This document shows positions 45,213 to 54,836 of a DNA stretch of 64,000 bases, in pieces. The translations under genes were made by a program, and so were the position numbers. Source of the DNA: Candidatus Heimdallarchaeota archaeon (GTDB lineage: Archaea > Asgardarchaeota > Heimdallarchaeia > Heimdallarchaeales > Kariarchaeaceae); NCBI GenBank assembly GCA_015522385.1, contig WAMJ01000037.1:1-64000 (forward strand). The letters are read 5' to 3'. The notes below the pieces were generated by a model, which was not told the origin of the DNA, did no database searches, and worked only from the letters and a program-made list of their open reading frames with translations. How positions within the stretch are numbered: position 1 is the first letter of the stretch; every line of letters begins with the position of its first letter.

Positions 45213-46781
45213 CTAATGGGAGAACCTCTCCCTCAACACAGTGATGACTTTCTCGGTACGTATAAGCTCTAGCTCAAAATTAGTTCTGAGATATTCTAAC
45301 TGCGAATCCTCCCACCCGGGTTGAATGTAAGCGTAGATTTTCTTCACTCCTTTCTCCTTGAGAATACTGAGATGCCGGTCAATGCGATCGGGGAGTTCCT
45401 CCAAGACAATATCGGACCAGAACTGTGAGAGGGGGTACGTCTCGTTCATACCAAGGGGGATGAGCCCGAAAAATGGAGATGCGATGAAGATGTCTCGAAC
45501 CTTCTCGTCAAGGAAGGACAGATGTTCATCGGGAACCTTCTTGTACAGTGACCTCTTCCAGTTCAGGAAGATAATATGTATCTCCGAGGAGGGAGTACTT
45601 CTGATGATGTTGCTAAGCTTCTCGTACATCATTACAATCTCAGGACGGTCAAGATCGTACATGCTACTTATCCGCATTGCAACTGGTTTGGAAACGGGAA
45701 TTCCTGATCGGAGAGCCTCGGTGCCCTCAACCTTTGCGAGGGCAAACTTTGTAGCTTCCGCCAGACCTGGAACAGAAGTCATCCTGTCTATGACAAGATC
45801 ACGGAGTTGCCCCCGTGAGATGGCGAGGTGGATTTGCTTAATCTCCTGTGCAGATACCCAGAGATTGTGCTCGGCCAACAGTCGCCTCCGCTCGTCCTTA
45901 TTCGTCTTTTGAAGTGTACTAGCATCGATTCTGGAACAAACTGGGCAGACACAGGGGAGTTCAGATAGCTCATCAATTTGGTATGTCCCATGGGTTGTCA
46001 TATATCTACCGTCTTTTGCCATCAGACTGTATGCAGCAGAGTCAAAGGTGTCACAGCCAAGGTAGGTTGCAAGGGCGAACATAGAGGGGTGTCCCGCACC
46101 GAACAGGTGAAGCGGGTACTTTACAGGAAGTCTCCTCCGTGCGGTGATGATCATATCGGCCATTGTGATGTAGTCTTGGCGGATCATGACCTGAACCACA
46201 CTTCCAAGGGCGAAAAATTTGTACGTAGAGAGCACTTCATCGCTCAGGATATCATCAAGGTACTGGTCAATTAAATCCACGTACCTCCCACCCTGAATCG
46301 GAAGAGTCCATGTCACAGGATCGTCCCCCATATATTCTAGGGACTCATGGACACGCTCAATTGTTGTCCGCACACGTTTCAAGGCTTCGGATTTGGGGAC
46401 GTCGTATCCAATGGGATGATCCATTATGACTCCGATGTCAGTCCCCACCTTCCGCTGTATCTCCATGGTTGTTCTCTTGTCCAGTTCGACATCTCCGTAG
46501 ACCATCAGTTGATACGCCCCAGAGTCCATCATGATGATCCCGTCGAATCCGAGAAATTCGTGGATCTGTGGGAGTTCATTGGAGGGGAACTTCTTGCTCA
46601 GAAGGTAGGTGGAAGTGATGAATTGGTCGAAGCCAAATTCCGATCTCAAACGGCTGGGCTCAATCTCCTGTCTAGTAGGATGGACGACGGGAAAGAGAGC
46701 AGGAGTCCTCATGCTCTTGCCGTTGACAGTGTACTTTCCACGCTTTGCCAGACCGTCCCATTCGGATATCTCAAAGCTCAC
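45213..46781 (-). CDS. tgtA: Archaeosine tRNA-guanine transglycosylase
   Basis: About 523 residues. The catalytic barrel has MMDSGAYQLM (nucleophile-region Asp), VTWTLPIQGG and FFALGSVV; the zinc site CVCPVC...H follows. The C-terminal region contains PFFGLIPLGMNETYPLSQFW, typical of the archaeal C1 domain; a PUA domain is not obvious. It exchanges G15 of tRNA for preQ0, the first step to archaeosine. The GTG at 46781 starts the conserved FEISEWDGLAKRGKY; the frame continues to 47036 but overlaps the LSm gene and that extension has no family similarity. Confidence 0.9.
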   Translation of the reverse strand: MSFEISEWDGLAKRGKYTVNGKSMRTPALFPVVHPTRQEIEPSRLRSEFGFDQFITSTYLLSKKFPSNELPQIHEFLGFDGIIMMDSGAYQLMVYGDVELDKRTTMEIQRKVGTDIGVIMDHPIGYDVPKSEALKRVRTTIERVHESLEYMGDDPVTWTLPIQGGRYVDLIDQYLDDILSDEVLSTYKFFALGSVVQVMIRQDYITMADMIITARRRLPVKYPLHLFGAGHPSMFALATYLGCDTFDSAAYSLMAKDGRYMTTHGTYQIDELSELPCVCPVCSRIDASTLQKTNKDERRRLLAEHNLWVSAQEIKQIHLAISRGQLRDLVIDRMTSVPGLAEATKFALAKVEGTEALRSGIPVSKPVAMRISSMYDLDRPEIVMMYEKLSNIIRSTPSSEIHIIFLNWKRSLYKKVPDEHLSFLDEKVRDIFIASPFFGLIPLGMNETYPLSQFWSDIVLEELPDRIDRHLSILKEKGVKKIYAYIQPGWEDSQLEYLRTNFELELIRTEKVITVLRERFSH

Positions 46782-46847
46782 AACCCAGATATTCGGTATT
46801 ATCAATAAAAGTTGTTGGAAGATACATTCTCTCCAAAATCTATGCGA

Positions 46848-46858
46848 ATTTATAAATT
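46848..46858 (+). promoter_or_regulatory. TATA-like promoter for the LSm gene
   Basis: AATTTATAAAT is centred about 26 bases before the GTG at 46879, consistent with a leaderless transcript. Confidence 0.55.
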
Positions 46859-46878
46859 GACAGGGTGTATTTTTTGGT

Positions 46879-47292
46879 GTGAGCGTTTCAAACAGAGGAT
46901 TTAAAGTTGAAATAAACAGTTTCATTGGAAAAAAGACAATTGTGCAAACCAAGGACGGAGAGACCTTCACAGGCATCTTGAAGGGATTTGACGATAACCT
47001 AAATATCGTTCTCAGCAATGCACAGACCGACACCAAGTCATTCTACAGGATCATTATTGCTAGCTCGGAGGTCAAGTACGTCTCTCTTGGAGATGTACCA
47101 TTCGACCTACCCGGTCTCGCTCAGGAACTGAGCAAGGTCTTCAAACCAGAGAACGTCAGACTTCACGAGGATCAGGGAGTTATTGTCGTTATGGACAGGT
47201 TCAAGGTCAGCGAGGATGAGACGACTGGGAGCGGAGCCGTTGCAGATCGAATCCGTGCAATTTGGAGTGACTTCAAAAGCCGACAGGGCTAG
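46879..47292 (+). CDS. LSm (Sm-like) RNA-binding protein with C-terminal extension
   Basis: 137 residues, GTG start. The Sm1 motif is seen in IGKKTIVQTKDGETFTGILKGFDDNLNIVLSNA; Sm2 is weaker (YRIIIASSEVKYVSL). A C-terminal 60-residue extension (LAQELSKVFKPENVRLHEDQGVIVVMDRFKV) resembles the alpha/beta tail of archaeal SmAP3. It should form a ring that binds U-rich RNA. It precedes gatD by about 50 bases, but gatD seems to have its own promoter. Confidence 0.87.
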   Translation: MSVSNRGFKVEINSFIGKKTIVQTKDGETFTGILKGFDDNLNIVLSNAQTDTKSFYRIIIASSEVKYVSLGDVPFDLPGLAQELSKVFKPENVRLHEDQGVIVVMDRFKVSEDETTGSGAVADRIRAIWSDFKSRQG

Positions 47293-47305
47293 ACGTGAAG
47301 AGCCT

Positions 47306-47322
47306 AAATAATTATAATAAAT
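47306..47322 (+). promoter_or_regulatory. TATA-like promoter for gatD-gatE
   Basis: AAATAATTATAATAAAT lies about 30 bases before the ATG at 47344, so the gatDE mRNA would have a leader of only a few bases. Confidence 0.5.
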
Positions 47323-47343
47323 TCGGTTAATTCACAATTGTAA

Positions 47344-48756
47344 ATGGCCAAGAAAGCATCGTCCAGATCAAAAACGAAGGGCAAGTCTTCAAGTAAAGTT
47401 AGCACAGCTATGCTGTCGAACTACTCGAAGGGTGTCCGCGACTTCCTCAAGAAGAACTCGATCGCAGTCGGGGACTTCATCGAGCTCACCGACGGGATCA
47501 AGACCATTGCTGGTAACCTATTACCACAGACAGAGCTCGGCGACTCTGACGTGATAGTTCTCAAGCAGAAGAATGGATACAATGTCGGGATCAAGCTGAC
47601 TCCGACGATGAAGGTGATGAAAGAGGGGGAGAGTGTCAAGATAGAGAACTTCCCCAAGATTAAGCAGAAGCAGAAAAAGGGGCTACCACCCATCTCCATG
47701 ATAGCGACTGGTGGTACAATCGCATCAAGGATAGATTACCTCACAGGTGGCGTGGTCATGGCAAGCTCGCCAGAGGAGATCTTCGTGAATCTCCCTGAGC
47801 TCTTCGATGAAGTCAGCTTCAAGAAGATCCATCAGCTATACCAGCTAGGCAGTGAGGACATAGGGTACAAGCAATGGCAGAATGTGGCTAAGACCGTGGT
47901 TAAGGACCTAAACTCAGGGCTAAGGGGAACCGTCATTATGCACGGAACAGACATGATGGGGTACACATCTGCGGCACTCTCATTTATGCTCGAAGACCTC
48001 AGCAAACCAGTCGTGATGACTGGCGGACAAAGATCCTCAGACAGGGGATCATTCGACGGGGCGCTCAATCTCATCTCTGCAGCAAGAGTAGCAGGTAAGA
48101 GTGACTTCGCCCATGTTATGGTGAGCATGCACGAGACGACAGACGACAACACCTGCTTGCTCTCACCCGGAACGAACGTCAGGAAGATGCACACCTCCCG
48201 GAGAGATGCCTTCAAGACGATTAACGCACATCCCATAGCGAGGATTGACTACGAGGGAAAGATCACAGAGATTTCACCCAGCATCAAACGGAGATCCGAT
48301 GCGGAGGTCATTGCCAACGTTAAATACGACCCGAAAGTAGCTCTGACGAAGATCTACCCCGGGGCAGATCCTGAAATCCTCCAGTGGTATGCGGACAGGG
48401 GAATAAAGGGCGTGATCATTGAGGGAACTGGGCTTGGTCATGTTCCGACATTTCCCCCCGAGGATGAGAAAGAGCGATCGTGGATACCTGCGATTGAACG
48501 TGCACTAGAAGAGGGGATGTTCGTGGGAATGACAAGCCAGTGCCTCTACGGAAGAACGAATAGGTATGTGTATCGTGCCTTGAGAACCACGTTCCAGAAG
48601 GGTGTAACCTATCTCGAGGACATGCTTCCCGAGACAGCCCTGGTCAAGCTCGGATGGGTGCTTGGACAGGAAGTATCCCCCGAGGAGACTGTGGAGATGA
48701 TGACTACGAATCTCAGAGGAGAGATCAACGCTAAGACATATTACTACAAGGAGTGA
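47344..48756 (+). CDS. gatD: Glutamyl-tRNA(Gln) amidotransferase subunit D
   Basis: 470 residues. The N-terminal 110 residues include the GatD-specific beta barrel (GDFIELTDGIKTIAGNLLP), then the L-asparaginase-like domain: ATGGTIASRIDY (first catalytic Thr), HGTDMMGYTSAAL (second Thr/Asp), and the lysine region of GGQRSSDRGS. It liberates ammonia from glutamine for GatE. The 3' end overlaps the GatE ribosome site, so stoichiometric production is expected. Confidence 0.95.
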   Translation: MAKKASSRSKTKGKSSSKVSTAMLSNYSKGVRDFLKKNSIAVGDFIELTDGIKTIAGNLLPQTELGDSDVIVLKQKNGYNVGIKLTPTMKVMKEGESVKIENFPKIKQKQKKGLPPISMIATGGTIASRIDYLTGGVVMASSPEEIFVNLPELFDEVSFKKIHQLYQLGSEDIGYKQWQNVAKTVVKDLNSGLRGTVIMHGTDMMGYTSAALSFMLEDLSKPVVMTGGQRSSDRGSFDGALNLISAARVAGKSDFAHVMVSMHETTDDNTCLLSPGTNVRKMHTSRRDAFKTINAHPIARIDYEGKITEISPSIKRRSDAEVIANVKYDPKVALTKIYPGADPEILQWYADRGIKGVIIEGTGLGHVPTFPPEDEKERSWIPAIERALEEGMFVGMTSQCLYGRTNRYVYRALRTTFQKGVTYLEDMLPETALVKLGWVLGQEVSPEETVEMMTTNLRGEINAKTYYYKE

Positions 48757-48761
48757 GATAT

Positions 48762-50747
48762 ATGTACGATAAAAATGCACCTACAGAAATTGATTACGAG
48801 AAAGAGGGACTGATCGTCGGTCTCGAGTTCCACCAGCAGTTACTCGCTCCGTACTTCGGTGCTGAGAGCCCCCGGGAGCTTAAGAAACATGGTTCCAAAC
48901 TATTCTGTCCTTGTGCAGCAGTCATTCGTGAGGACGACCCAGATTTCACAGTCGAAAGGCAACTCAGGGCAGTGTCTGGAGAGACAGGAAAGGTCGATAT
49001 CGCAGCATCATTCGAGAAGCTCAAGAAAGCAAGGACAATCTACGAGGGATACAACGACACCACCTGTCTTGTTGAACTGGATGAGGAACCCATCCTCCCA
49101 ATCAACAGAGAGGCACTGTTCAGAGCAACAGCCATCGCAACAAAGCTCTTCAACCTCAGCGTCTTTGACGAGATCCTTGTCTGTCGCAAAACTATTGTCG
49201 ACGGAAGCAACACAAGCGGATTCCAAAGAACAGCACAGATCGCTTTTGGAACAGAGGAATCGTGGATTGATGTCGACGGAAAGAAGGTCACGGTCTACCA
49301 AGCTAACCTCGAGGAAGATTCGTGCAAGAATACGGGGAGGAAAGGACTCACTCGTTCCTTCAGGATGGACCGACTGGGTATTCCACTTATTGAGATCGCC
49401 ACAGGCCCCGATATGCACTCGCCAGAAGAGGTCAAGAAGACGGCCTTGAGAATAGGCACCTTGCTCAGAACTACTGGGTTCGTCAAGAGGGGACTAGGGA
49501 CTATCAGACAGGACATCAACGTCTCGATCAGGGACGGAACCCGAATCGAGATCAAGGGCGTCCAAGAACTTGATCTGCTGCCTGAGTACGTCAAGAACGA
49601 AGCTATTCGACAGCGAAGAATGCTCCAGTTCCTCGAGATGTGGAAAAGACGAGGTATCACCTCGGACTTGGTCGACACGATTTCCTACAAGGACGTGAGC
49701 AAGATCCTTAAGAAAACAGAGGCTAAATTCGTTGCGAAGGCACTGAAATCTGGTGGAAGCGTCATAGGTGCCAGATTACCCCTGATGTCAGGGTTACTCG
49801 GATTTGAGCTAGAGCCGAATTACCGCGTGGGAACAGAGCTCTCAGAGGTCTGCAAGGTGACTTCGGGCGCAGGAGGAATTCTGCACAGCGACGAGCTCCC
49901 CAAATTCGGGATCTCTCAGGAGGAAGTCGACAAGGTCAGGAAAATGCTCAAGTGTGAAGAAGATGATGGATTCTTCCTAATTGTCGGTCCAAAACACATC
50001 GGTGAACTCTCTGTTGAGAACACCAAGAGAATATTCAAAATATGGCTTGAGTCAGATCCGCTCCCACCTGAGGTTAGAGCGCCACGTCCAGACGGAACTT
50101 CTGGATTTCTCAGACCACTTCCTGGCAAGGCACGTATGTACCCAGAGACGGATTCCCCGCCATTAGTACTCGACGAGGATATTCTCCACAGGTTGGAGAC
50201 ACTTGAAATCGAGCTGCCTGAGGACAGACTGGAGAAGTACGTCAAGAAATACAAGCTTCCAAAGGATCTCGCTGAGCAACTGAAGAATCACCCATCTAAC
50301 CTCCTGTTCGAGGAGATCGTTGAGACCCACAAGGTCCCTGCCACCCTCGTCGCTACGACGATCCTCAGCACAATTGTAGACATCAGGAGAAAGGGAGGGA
50401 ATACCGATTTCATAACGGACGAGCTCCTCAATCTAGCTTTCGAGAAGATCGGTAGAGGTGAACTTCCTACGAGTGCAATCGAAGGTATTCTCAGTGGAGT
50501 AGCCAACGCGAAGAAGGCAATGGACGAGCATGAGGCCCTTGACAGGTTCTCTACAAAGATGATGTCCGAGGATGAGGTCATGGCAGTGGTCGAGAAGATT
50601 GGAGAACAATTCGCTGATGTCATCACCCAAAAGCAGATGGGAGCGATGGGGACAATCATGGGCAAAGTGATGGCGGAGATCCAAGGAGCTGCAGAGGGCA
50701 AAGTTGTTAGCTCCATGGTGAGAAAGTACATCCAGTCCAAACTCTAA
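48762..50747 (+). CDS. gatE: Glutamyl-tRNA(Gln) amidotransferase subunit E
   Basis: About 661 residues. GLIVGLEFHQQL and VDGSNTSGFQRT are GatB/E signatures, and the cradle domain is followed by a tail and YqeY-like C-terminal domain (TKMMSEDEVMAVVEKIG...). The AspRS-like GAD insertion (FFLIVGPKH) is present, as in GatE but not GatB. It converts Glu-tRNA(Gln) to Gln-tRNA(Gln). ATG 48762 follows AAGGAG at ideal distance; an in-frame GTG at 48753 is less likely. Confidence 0.95.
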   Translation: MYDKNAPTEIDYEKEGLIVGLEFHQQLLAPYFGAESPRELKKHGSKLFCPCAAVIREDDPDFTVERQLRAVSGETGKVDIAASFEKLKKARTIYEGYNDTTCLVELDEEPILPINREALFRATAIATKLFNLSVFDEILVCRKTIVDGSNTSGFQRTAQIAFGTEESWIDVDGKKVTVYQANLEEDSCKNTGRKGLTRSFRMDRLGIPLIEIATGPDMHSPEEVKKTALRIGTLLRTTGFVKRGLGTIRQDINVSIRDGTRIEIKGVQELDLLPEYVKNEAIRQRRMLQFLEMWKRRGITSDLVDTISYKDVSKILKKTEAKFVAKALKSGGSVIGARLPLMSGLLGFELEPNYRVGTELSEVCKVTSGAGGILHSDELPKFGISQEEVDKVRKMLKCEEDDGFFLIVGPKHIGELSVENTKRIFKIWLESDPLPPEVRAPRPDGTSGFLRPLPGKARMYPETDSPPLVLDEDILHRLETLEIELPEDRLEKYVKKYKLPKDLAEQLKNHPSNLLFEEIVETHKVPATLVATTILSTIVDIRRKGGNTDFITDELLNLAFEKIGRGELPTSAIEGILSGVANAKKAMDEHEALDRFSTKMMSEDEVMAVVEKIGEQFADVITQKQMGAMGTIMGKVMAEIQGAAEGKVVSSMVRKYIQSKL

Positions 50748-50811
50748 ATCACTTTAATTAGATTAAACCACCTAAGGAATTATTATTAGATACGAATCTA
50801 AACTCCCGTAA

Positions 50812-53800
50812 ATGAAGGATATTTTGCTTATTCAGAAGATAGTTGGGAATAAGCTCACGGTGGTTTCGAGGGATAATAAAGTTTTCGAGATAGCGATTCA
50901 GGAGGAGTGTATATGGGATCAGTTCTTGGCTTTGCTACAAGAATTTGACCAGATCTACCTAGACAGTAAGTCTATCGAGATAGGCGAGGTCACAGATGGG
51001 TCTGTTCTAGTCATTGACCCCCATTATTTGGTGCCAGTTACAAGTGTTGTCGACTCTTACTCTTGCCCAAGGAAGGTCTACGTCAAGCACATGGGAGCGG
51101 ATGAATTCGGGAAGAGGGAGAGGATGGTTCAAGGAAACCTCCTCCACGATGTGTTTTCGCAGAAGGTCTCCCTACAGACTCCAGTGTCAGAGGCAATTGA
51201 AAATGCCATTGTTGCGAACGAGGTTGACATCATCACCAACGGTCTGGACAAGAACAAGATCAAGGAATATCTCGATCAGAACGCCAAGGTGTTCAACACC
51301 ATCAGTGCCAAGGGTGAGTCAGAGGTCGATTTCGAGAACTGGCGCTACGGAATGCACGGGAAGTTGGATGCTAAGGTTAATAACATGGTCATCGAGCTCA
51401 AGTCCAGTAAGATTCCAGACGAGAGACCGTACTTTTCCCATAACCTACAGATGAATTACTACCTCTACCTCCTTAGTGAGAAGCAGGAGCACGTGGGTAA
51501 GATCTTCTACGTGAGCAATGGTTTGATGAAGATGATGGATCCTACCAACCTAAAGTTCAGGGAGATGATCATCGCAAGGAACTATACCTACCTCACCATC
51601 TCAGGAAGGTACATCCCCCCAGTTCTCCGTGGACAAGCAATGAAAGCATGTAGATACTGTTTCCAGAGAGACGGATGCAGAAAGCTCTGCGCAGGTACAG
51701 AGTTCATGAGGGATTGTAATGTATGTGACCTGAGCAACGAATGCAACAAGCTCAGCTGGTCGAAGCACGAGATCGATTACATGGACTCGATGGTGGAGTC
51801 ACTCAACGCGGAACAGAATATCGACACCAGAGCAAAGTACAATTACAGCAGGGCTGGTTCTTTCGAGAAGATGGACATTGAAAGAATGATAGAGAGCGGA
51901 CATGCCATCCTCACGAAGAAGAAGTTCTCTGAGGAATTGACTATAGGAGGGGTCATCACCACATATGTGTACAAGGCAACGAAGACAATCTATCGCCGGG
52001 GAGACTACGTCAATGGGTATCCACGCAACGACTTACACAACGTAGTCACTAACTACCACAGCCTGACCATCCTTGACATCACCGAGGACAGAATAATGGT
52101 GAGATCCTCAAACTATCTCCCTGATGAGATCTGTATCGTACCGTCCAACAACCCGGGTATGCATCGAAGGAGCAGAGGAGCGGTCTACAGGGCCACACAG
52201 ATTGATGACAAGCTGATGCAACTCGTGAAGCTGAGCCTGAGTTCCAAAATTGATCAGGACTCCATCGAGTGGCAACAGGTTAAACTGAGTAATCCCCTAA
52301 AGGACTATAATCCTTACCAGAACAGGGCCATCAGGTCAGCACTCGCAACCAAGGATATTCTCCTGATTCAAGGTCCTGCAGGGACTGGAAAAACATCGGT
52401 GATTGTGGAGATCATCAACCAGCTTCATCAGCAGGGGAAATCGGTCTTGGCAAGTGCATTCACCAATATGGCTGTGGACAACATAGGGATTAAGCTCAAG
52501 GAGAGTGGAATACCCTTCACCAGAATTGGGAGGGAACAGTCCGTCTCCAAGGAGCTGGTCGAGTACCTCCCGAACGATCCCGCGACCTTCAGCGGAATAT
52601 TCATGCAACTAGAACCGACGGTTATTCTCGCAACAACAACAACAGTTGCAGGGGATCAGTACCGAGACCTTGTCTTCGACTATGCGGTCATCGACGAGGC
52701 AGCACAGATGACCGAACCGGACACGTTGAAACCCATGTTACTCGCCCGCAAAGTGGTATTGGTCGGGGATCACAAACAACTTCCACCGGTCATTCGATCC
52801 GACATAGCCAAGGACAACCGTTTCGATCAGTCAATGTTCGAACGACTAACTGACAAAGTCTCACCAGACCACTTCGTGAGGCTCCTTAATCAATACAGAA
52901 TGAATGATGAGATCCTGTACTTCCCCAACGTCATGTTCTACAATGGGGATCTGAAGACGGGCGCAGAAGAGATCAGAAAACAAAAAATCGAGATGGCGAA
53001 AAACGCTATCCTCTCGAATAGTCCATACACGGTCTACACGTTGGACAGTCCCTATCTCAAGGACGACAATATGACAAATCCGCAGGAGGCATGGCTGACA
53101 GCCCTTATAGTTGTCGACCTGCTAAGGAATTCCTCCACGAAGCGAGAGGACATAGGGATCATCACACCATTCAGAGCACAGGTAGCTCTTCTAAGGAAGA
53201 TTCTTCCGGGTATCTCCATAGATACAGTGGATAGGTACCAAGGTTCGGAGAGAGACGTCATCATCTTCTCTACTATCACCTCAAGGATGGTACCCATCGT
53301 TACAGACCCTCGGAGGATGAATGTGGCACTCACACGTGCCAAGAAGAAACTGGTCGTTCTCGTCACCAACCCCAGCAAGAGAAACCTTTCAATATGTGAT
53401 AATCTCGCAATAGATGCCCAGGAAAGGGGACTGGATTTTCCAGTAGACGGTAAGAGGACGGACATCCAGAGCTTCATCAATCAATTCGAATCGTTTTCTA
53501 CGTTCAGCACTGACCTGAAGGAGTACTTTGGACCAATCGATCTGCTATCGATCGAGACGGATGAGTTCGAGGAGGTCGAGGTGAGTATCCGCCATGAAGT
53601 CACCATATATCTCGGTGCAATCCCCCTTCCGAGGGGTAAGTTCGGTGAGATCTCAGATGAGGAAGAGAGATCAGGATGTACTGTCTGTTATTCACCGATC
53701 GGATTGGATGAAGAAGCGGTACAGTGTCTTGGCTGCGCCTACTTTTACCACTTCGAGCACCTCACCGGTGCGCTTAGGAGCATCCCCCACTGTCCAGTGT

Positions 53801-53835
53801 GTAAATCAGGTCTCAACCTTGTAGAGAACCTATAG
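50812..53835 (+). CDS. Cas4/Dna2-like nuclease fused to SF1 (Upf1-like) helicase with C-terminal RING-like domain
   Basis: 1007 residues in three parts. (1) A Cas4/Dna2-type PD-(D/E)XK nuclease: first cysteine in SYSCPRKVY (C85), catalytic GKLDAKVNNMVIELKSSK, and CRYCFQRDGCRKLC near 280-293 as the other Fe-S ligands. (2) An SF1B helicase: Walker A GPAGTGKTS (about 521), DEAAQ box (VIDEAAQMTEPD), LVGDHKQLPP, motif IV-VI segments including DRYQGSERDVIIFS and VALTRAKKKLVV. (3) Residues 956-997: CX2C, 12 residues, CX2C, then HX2H and CX2C, a cross-brace zinc pattern like RING or PHD domains. Dna2 homologues process replication and repair intermediates; the RING-like tail is not a usual part of archaeal Dna2. 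A TATA-like TTATTATTA just upstream suggests a leaderless transcript. Confidence 0.87.
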   Translation: MKDILLIQKIVGNKLTVVSRDNKVFEIAIQEECIWDQFLALLQEFDQIYLDSKSIEIGEVTDGSVLVIDPHYLVPVTSVVDSYSCPRKVYVKHMGADEFGKRERMVQGNLLHDVFSQKVSLQTPVSEAIENAIVANEVDIITNGLDKNKIKEYLDQNAKVFNTISAKGESEVDFENWRYGMHGKLDAKVNNMVIELKSSKIPDERPYFSHNLQMNYYLYLLSEKQEHVGKIFYVSNGLMKMMDPTNLKFREMIIARNYTYLTISGRYIPPVLRGQAMKACRYCFQRDGCRKLCAGTEFMRDCNVCDLSNECNKLSWSKHEIDYMDSMVESLNAEQNIDTRAKYNYSRAGSFEKMDIERMIESGHAILTKKKFSEELTIGGVITTYVYKATKTIYRRGDYVNGYPRNDLHNVVTNYHSLTILDITEDRIMVRSSNYLPDEICIVPSNNPGMHRRSRGAVYRATQIDDKLMQLVKLSLSSKIDQDSIEWQQVKLSNPLKDYNPYQNRAIRSALATKDILLIQGPAGTGKTSVIVEIINQLHQQGKSVLASAFTNMAVDNIGIKLKESGIPFTRIGREQSVSKELVEYLPNDPATFSGIFMQLEPTVILATTTTVAGDQYRDLVFDYAVIDEAAQMTEPDTLKPMLLARKVVLVGDHKQLPPVIRSDIAKDNRFDQSMFERLTDKVSPDHFVRLLNQYRMNDEILYFPNVMFYNGDLKTGAEEIRKQKIEMAKNAILSNSPYTVYTLDSPYLKDDNMTNPQEAWLTALIVVDLLRNSSTKREDIGIITPFRAQVALLRKILPGISIDTVDRYQGSERDVIIFSTITSRMVPIVTDPRRMNVALTRAKKKLVVLVTNPSKRNLSICDNLAIDAQERGLDFPVDGKRTDIQSFINQFESFSTFSTDLKEYFGPIDLLSIETDEFEEVEVSIRHEVTIYLGAIPLPRGKFGEISDEEERSGCTVCYSPIGLDEEAVQCLGCAYFYHFEHLTGALRSIPHCPVCKSGLNLVENL

Positions 53836-53897
53836 TATACACATACGTCCCGTAGGTACCCAAGAGCTTCTGGAGAATTCTCAATCTTTTCGCGACC

Positions 53898-54695
53898 CTA
53901 AAGTGCACCGTGGAAAAAGGTAAGATCAGGAGGATCAATGAAGTTGAACCCCTGTGGGTACTGAGTGAACATCTGGTATAGTGGACGTTTCTTGAGGAAC
54001 TTGAACTGATCAAGTCCTGGCTGAAAGCGTGGTATTGGCAGCTCAGAGTAATTCTCATTCGGTCTCAAACTCCCGTCGTCGGTCATAATGTACCCCATTC
54101 CACCCAGTTCTTCAATCTGGCCAATATCACGTACCTCCTCCTTGGCCTTGAGCTCGAAGAAGCGAGCTGCTTTAGTACCGAAGTTCACAATCTCCACCTC
54201 GTATCCGGGAGGAATGACAGCTAGTTGCATGTGCGACATGGTGAGGATCACGAAGTCATCGATGTATCCATACCTCGGTACACCGCGTCGGGACATTCGT
54301 TGAAGGATAATTCTGGAGGTGGAATCCATTGCTTGAATGATCCTTCCAAAACCGATATGCGTCCTTGGATCTTCCTTCGACTTACCTAACCATAACCTAG
54401 TAATCTCCTCTCCACGAGGTGGAAGGACAATCATGTTGAACCTGCACTCTGGCATGAGGGCCCTGTGCTCTGTGAGGATGAGGTTCTGGTAGAGCACCGG
54501 AGAGTTTACACCGGGTAGAGGAATCGGAGGTCGGATGATGTCGTTCCTCTCGAAGACAGGCGTCCCATCCTCATGAAACCTGATCGGTAGACCTGCAGCG
54601 ATAGAGAAGGTCTCCTGAGCAGATGCCTCTTCCTGTTTGACATGGGAACGAAGTTCATTGTCGAATATCTCAGAGATATCTCTCTCCTCGCTCAC
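53898..54695 (-). CDS. Cupin-like protein related to archaeal-type glucose-6-phosphate isomerase
   Basis: 265 residues, GTG start. Segments such as PECRFNMIVLPPRGE, YGYIDDFVILTMSHMQLAVIPPGYEVEIVNFG and IEELGGMGYIMTDDG resemble the cupin phosphoglucose isomerase (cPGI) layout. However, the metal-binding GHxH and third His of cPGI are absent: only one His lies near the expected site, and the usual VPPxWxH reads VIPPGYEV. It may therefore be a non-enzymatic or differently specific relative. This assignment is by eye. The 45-residue N-terminal extension is charged. Confidence 0.45.
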   Translation of the reverse strand: MSEERDISEIFDNELRSHVKQEEASAQETFSIAAGLPIRFHEDGTPVFERNDIIRPPIPLPGVNSPVLYQNLILTEHRALMPECRFNMIVLPPRGEEITRLWLGKSKEDPRTHIGFGRIIQAMDSTSRIILQRMSRRGVPRYGYIDDFVILTMSHMQLAVIPPGYEVEIVNFGTKAARFFELKAKEEVRDIGQIEELGGMGYIMTDDGSLRPNENYSELPIPRFQPGLDQFKFLKKRPLYQMFTQYPQGFNFIDPPDLTFFHGAL

Positions 54696-54836
54696 AGCAT
54701 ACTATAAACTTCTTTACATTTGAAGTCTTCCCATCGGTTGAACATATTTGGAACTTATCACTAATTAGATTCAATTCCCTCCCTTTGAACCGTAGAGTTA
54801 CAAAGTTCTTAAGAATTAATCAATACCACAGAATTT
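54696..54836. promoter_or_regulatory. Divergent promoter region between the cupin-like and PadR genes
   Basis: 141 AT-rich bases without a gene. A TATA-like TTCTTAAGAATT near 54809-54820, which is itself palindromic, lies about 23 bases before the GTG start of the PadR gene. Confidence 0.4.

Noticed and set aside
45358..45912. A 184-codon antisense frame in tgtA
   Set aside because: Shadow of tgtA; lacks start context and family support.
46782..47036. N-terminal extension of the tgtA frame
   Set aside because: It overlaps the divergent LSm gene and has no TgtA similarity; the family begins at the GTG at 46781.
48859..49449. A 196-codon frame overlapping gatE in another frame
   Set aside because: gatE is conserved over the whole span; the alternative frame has basic, low-complexity composition.
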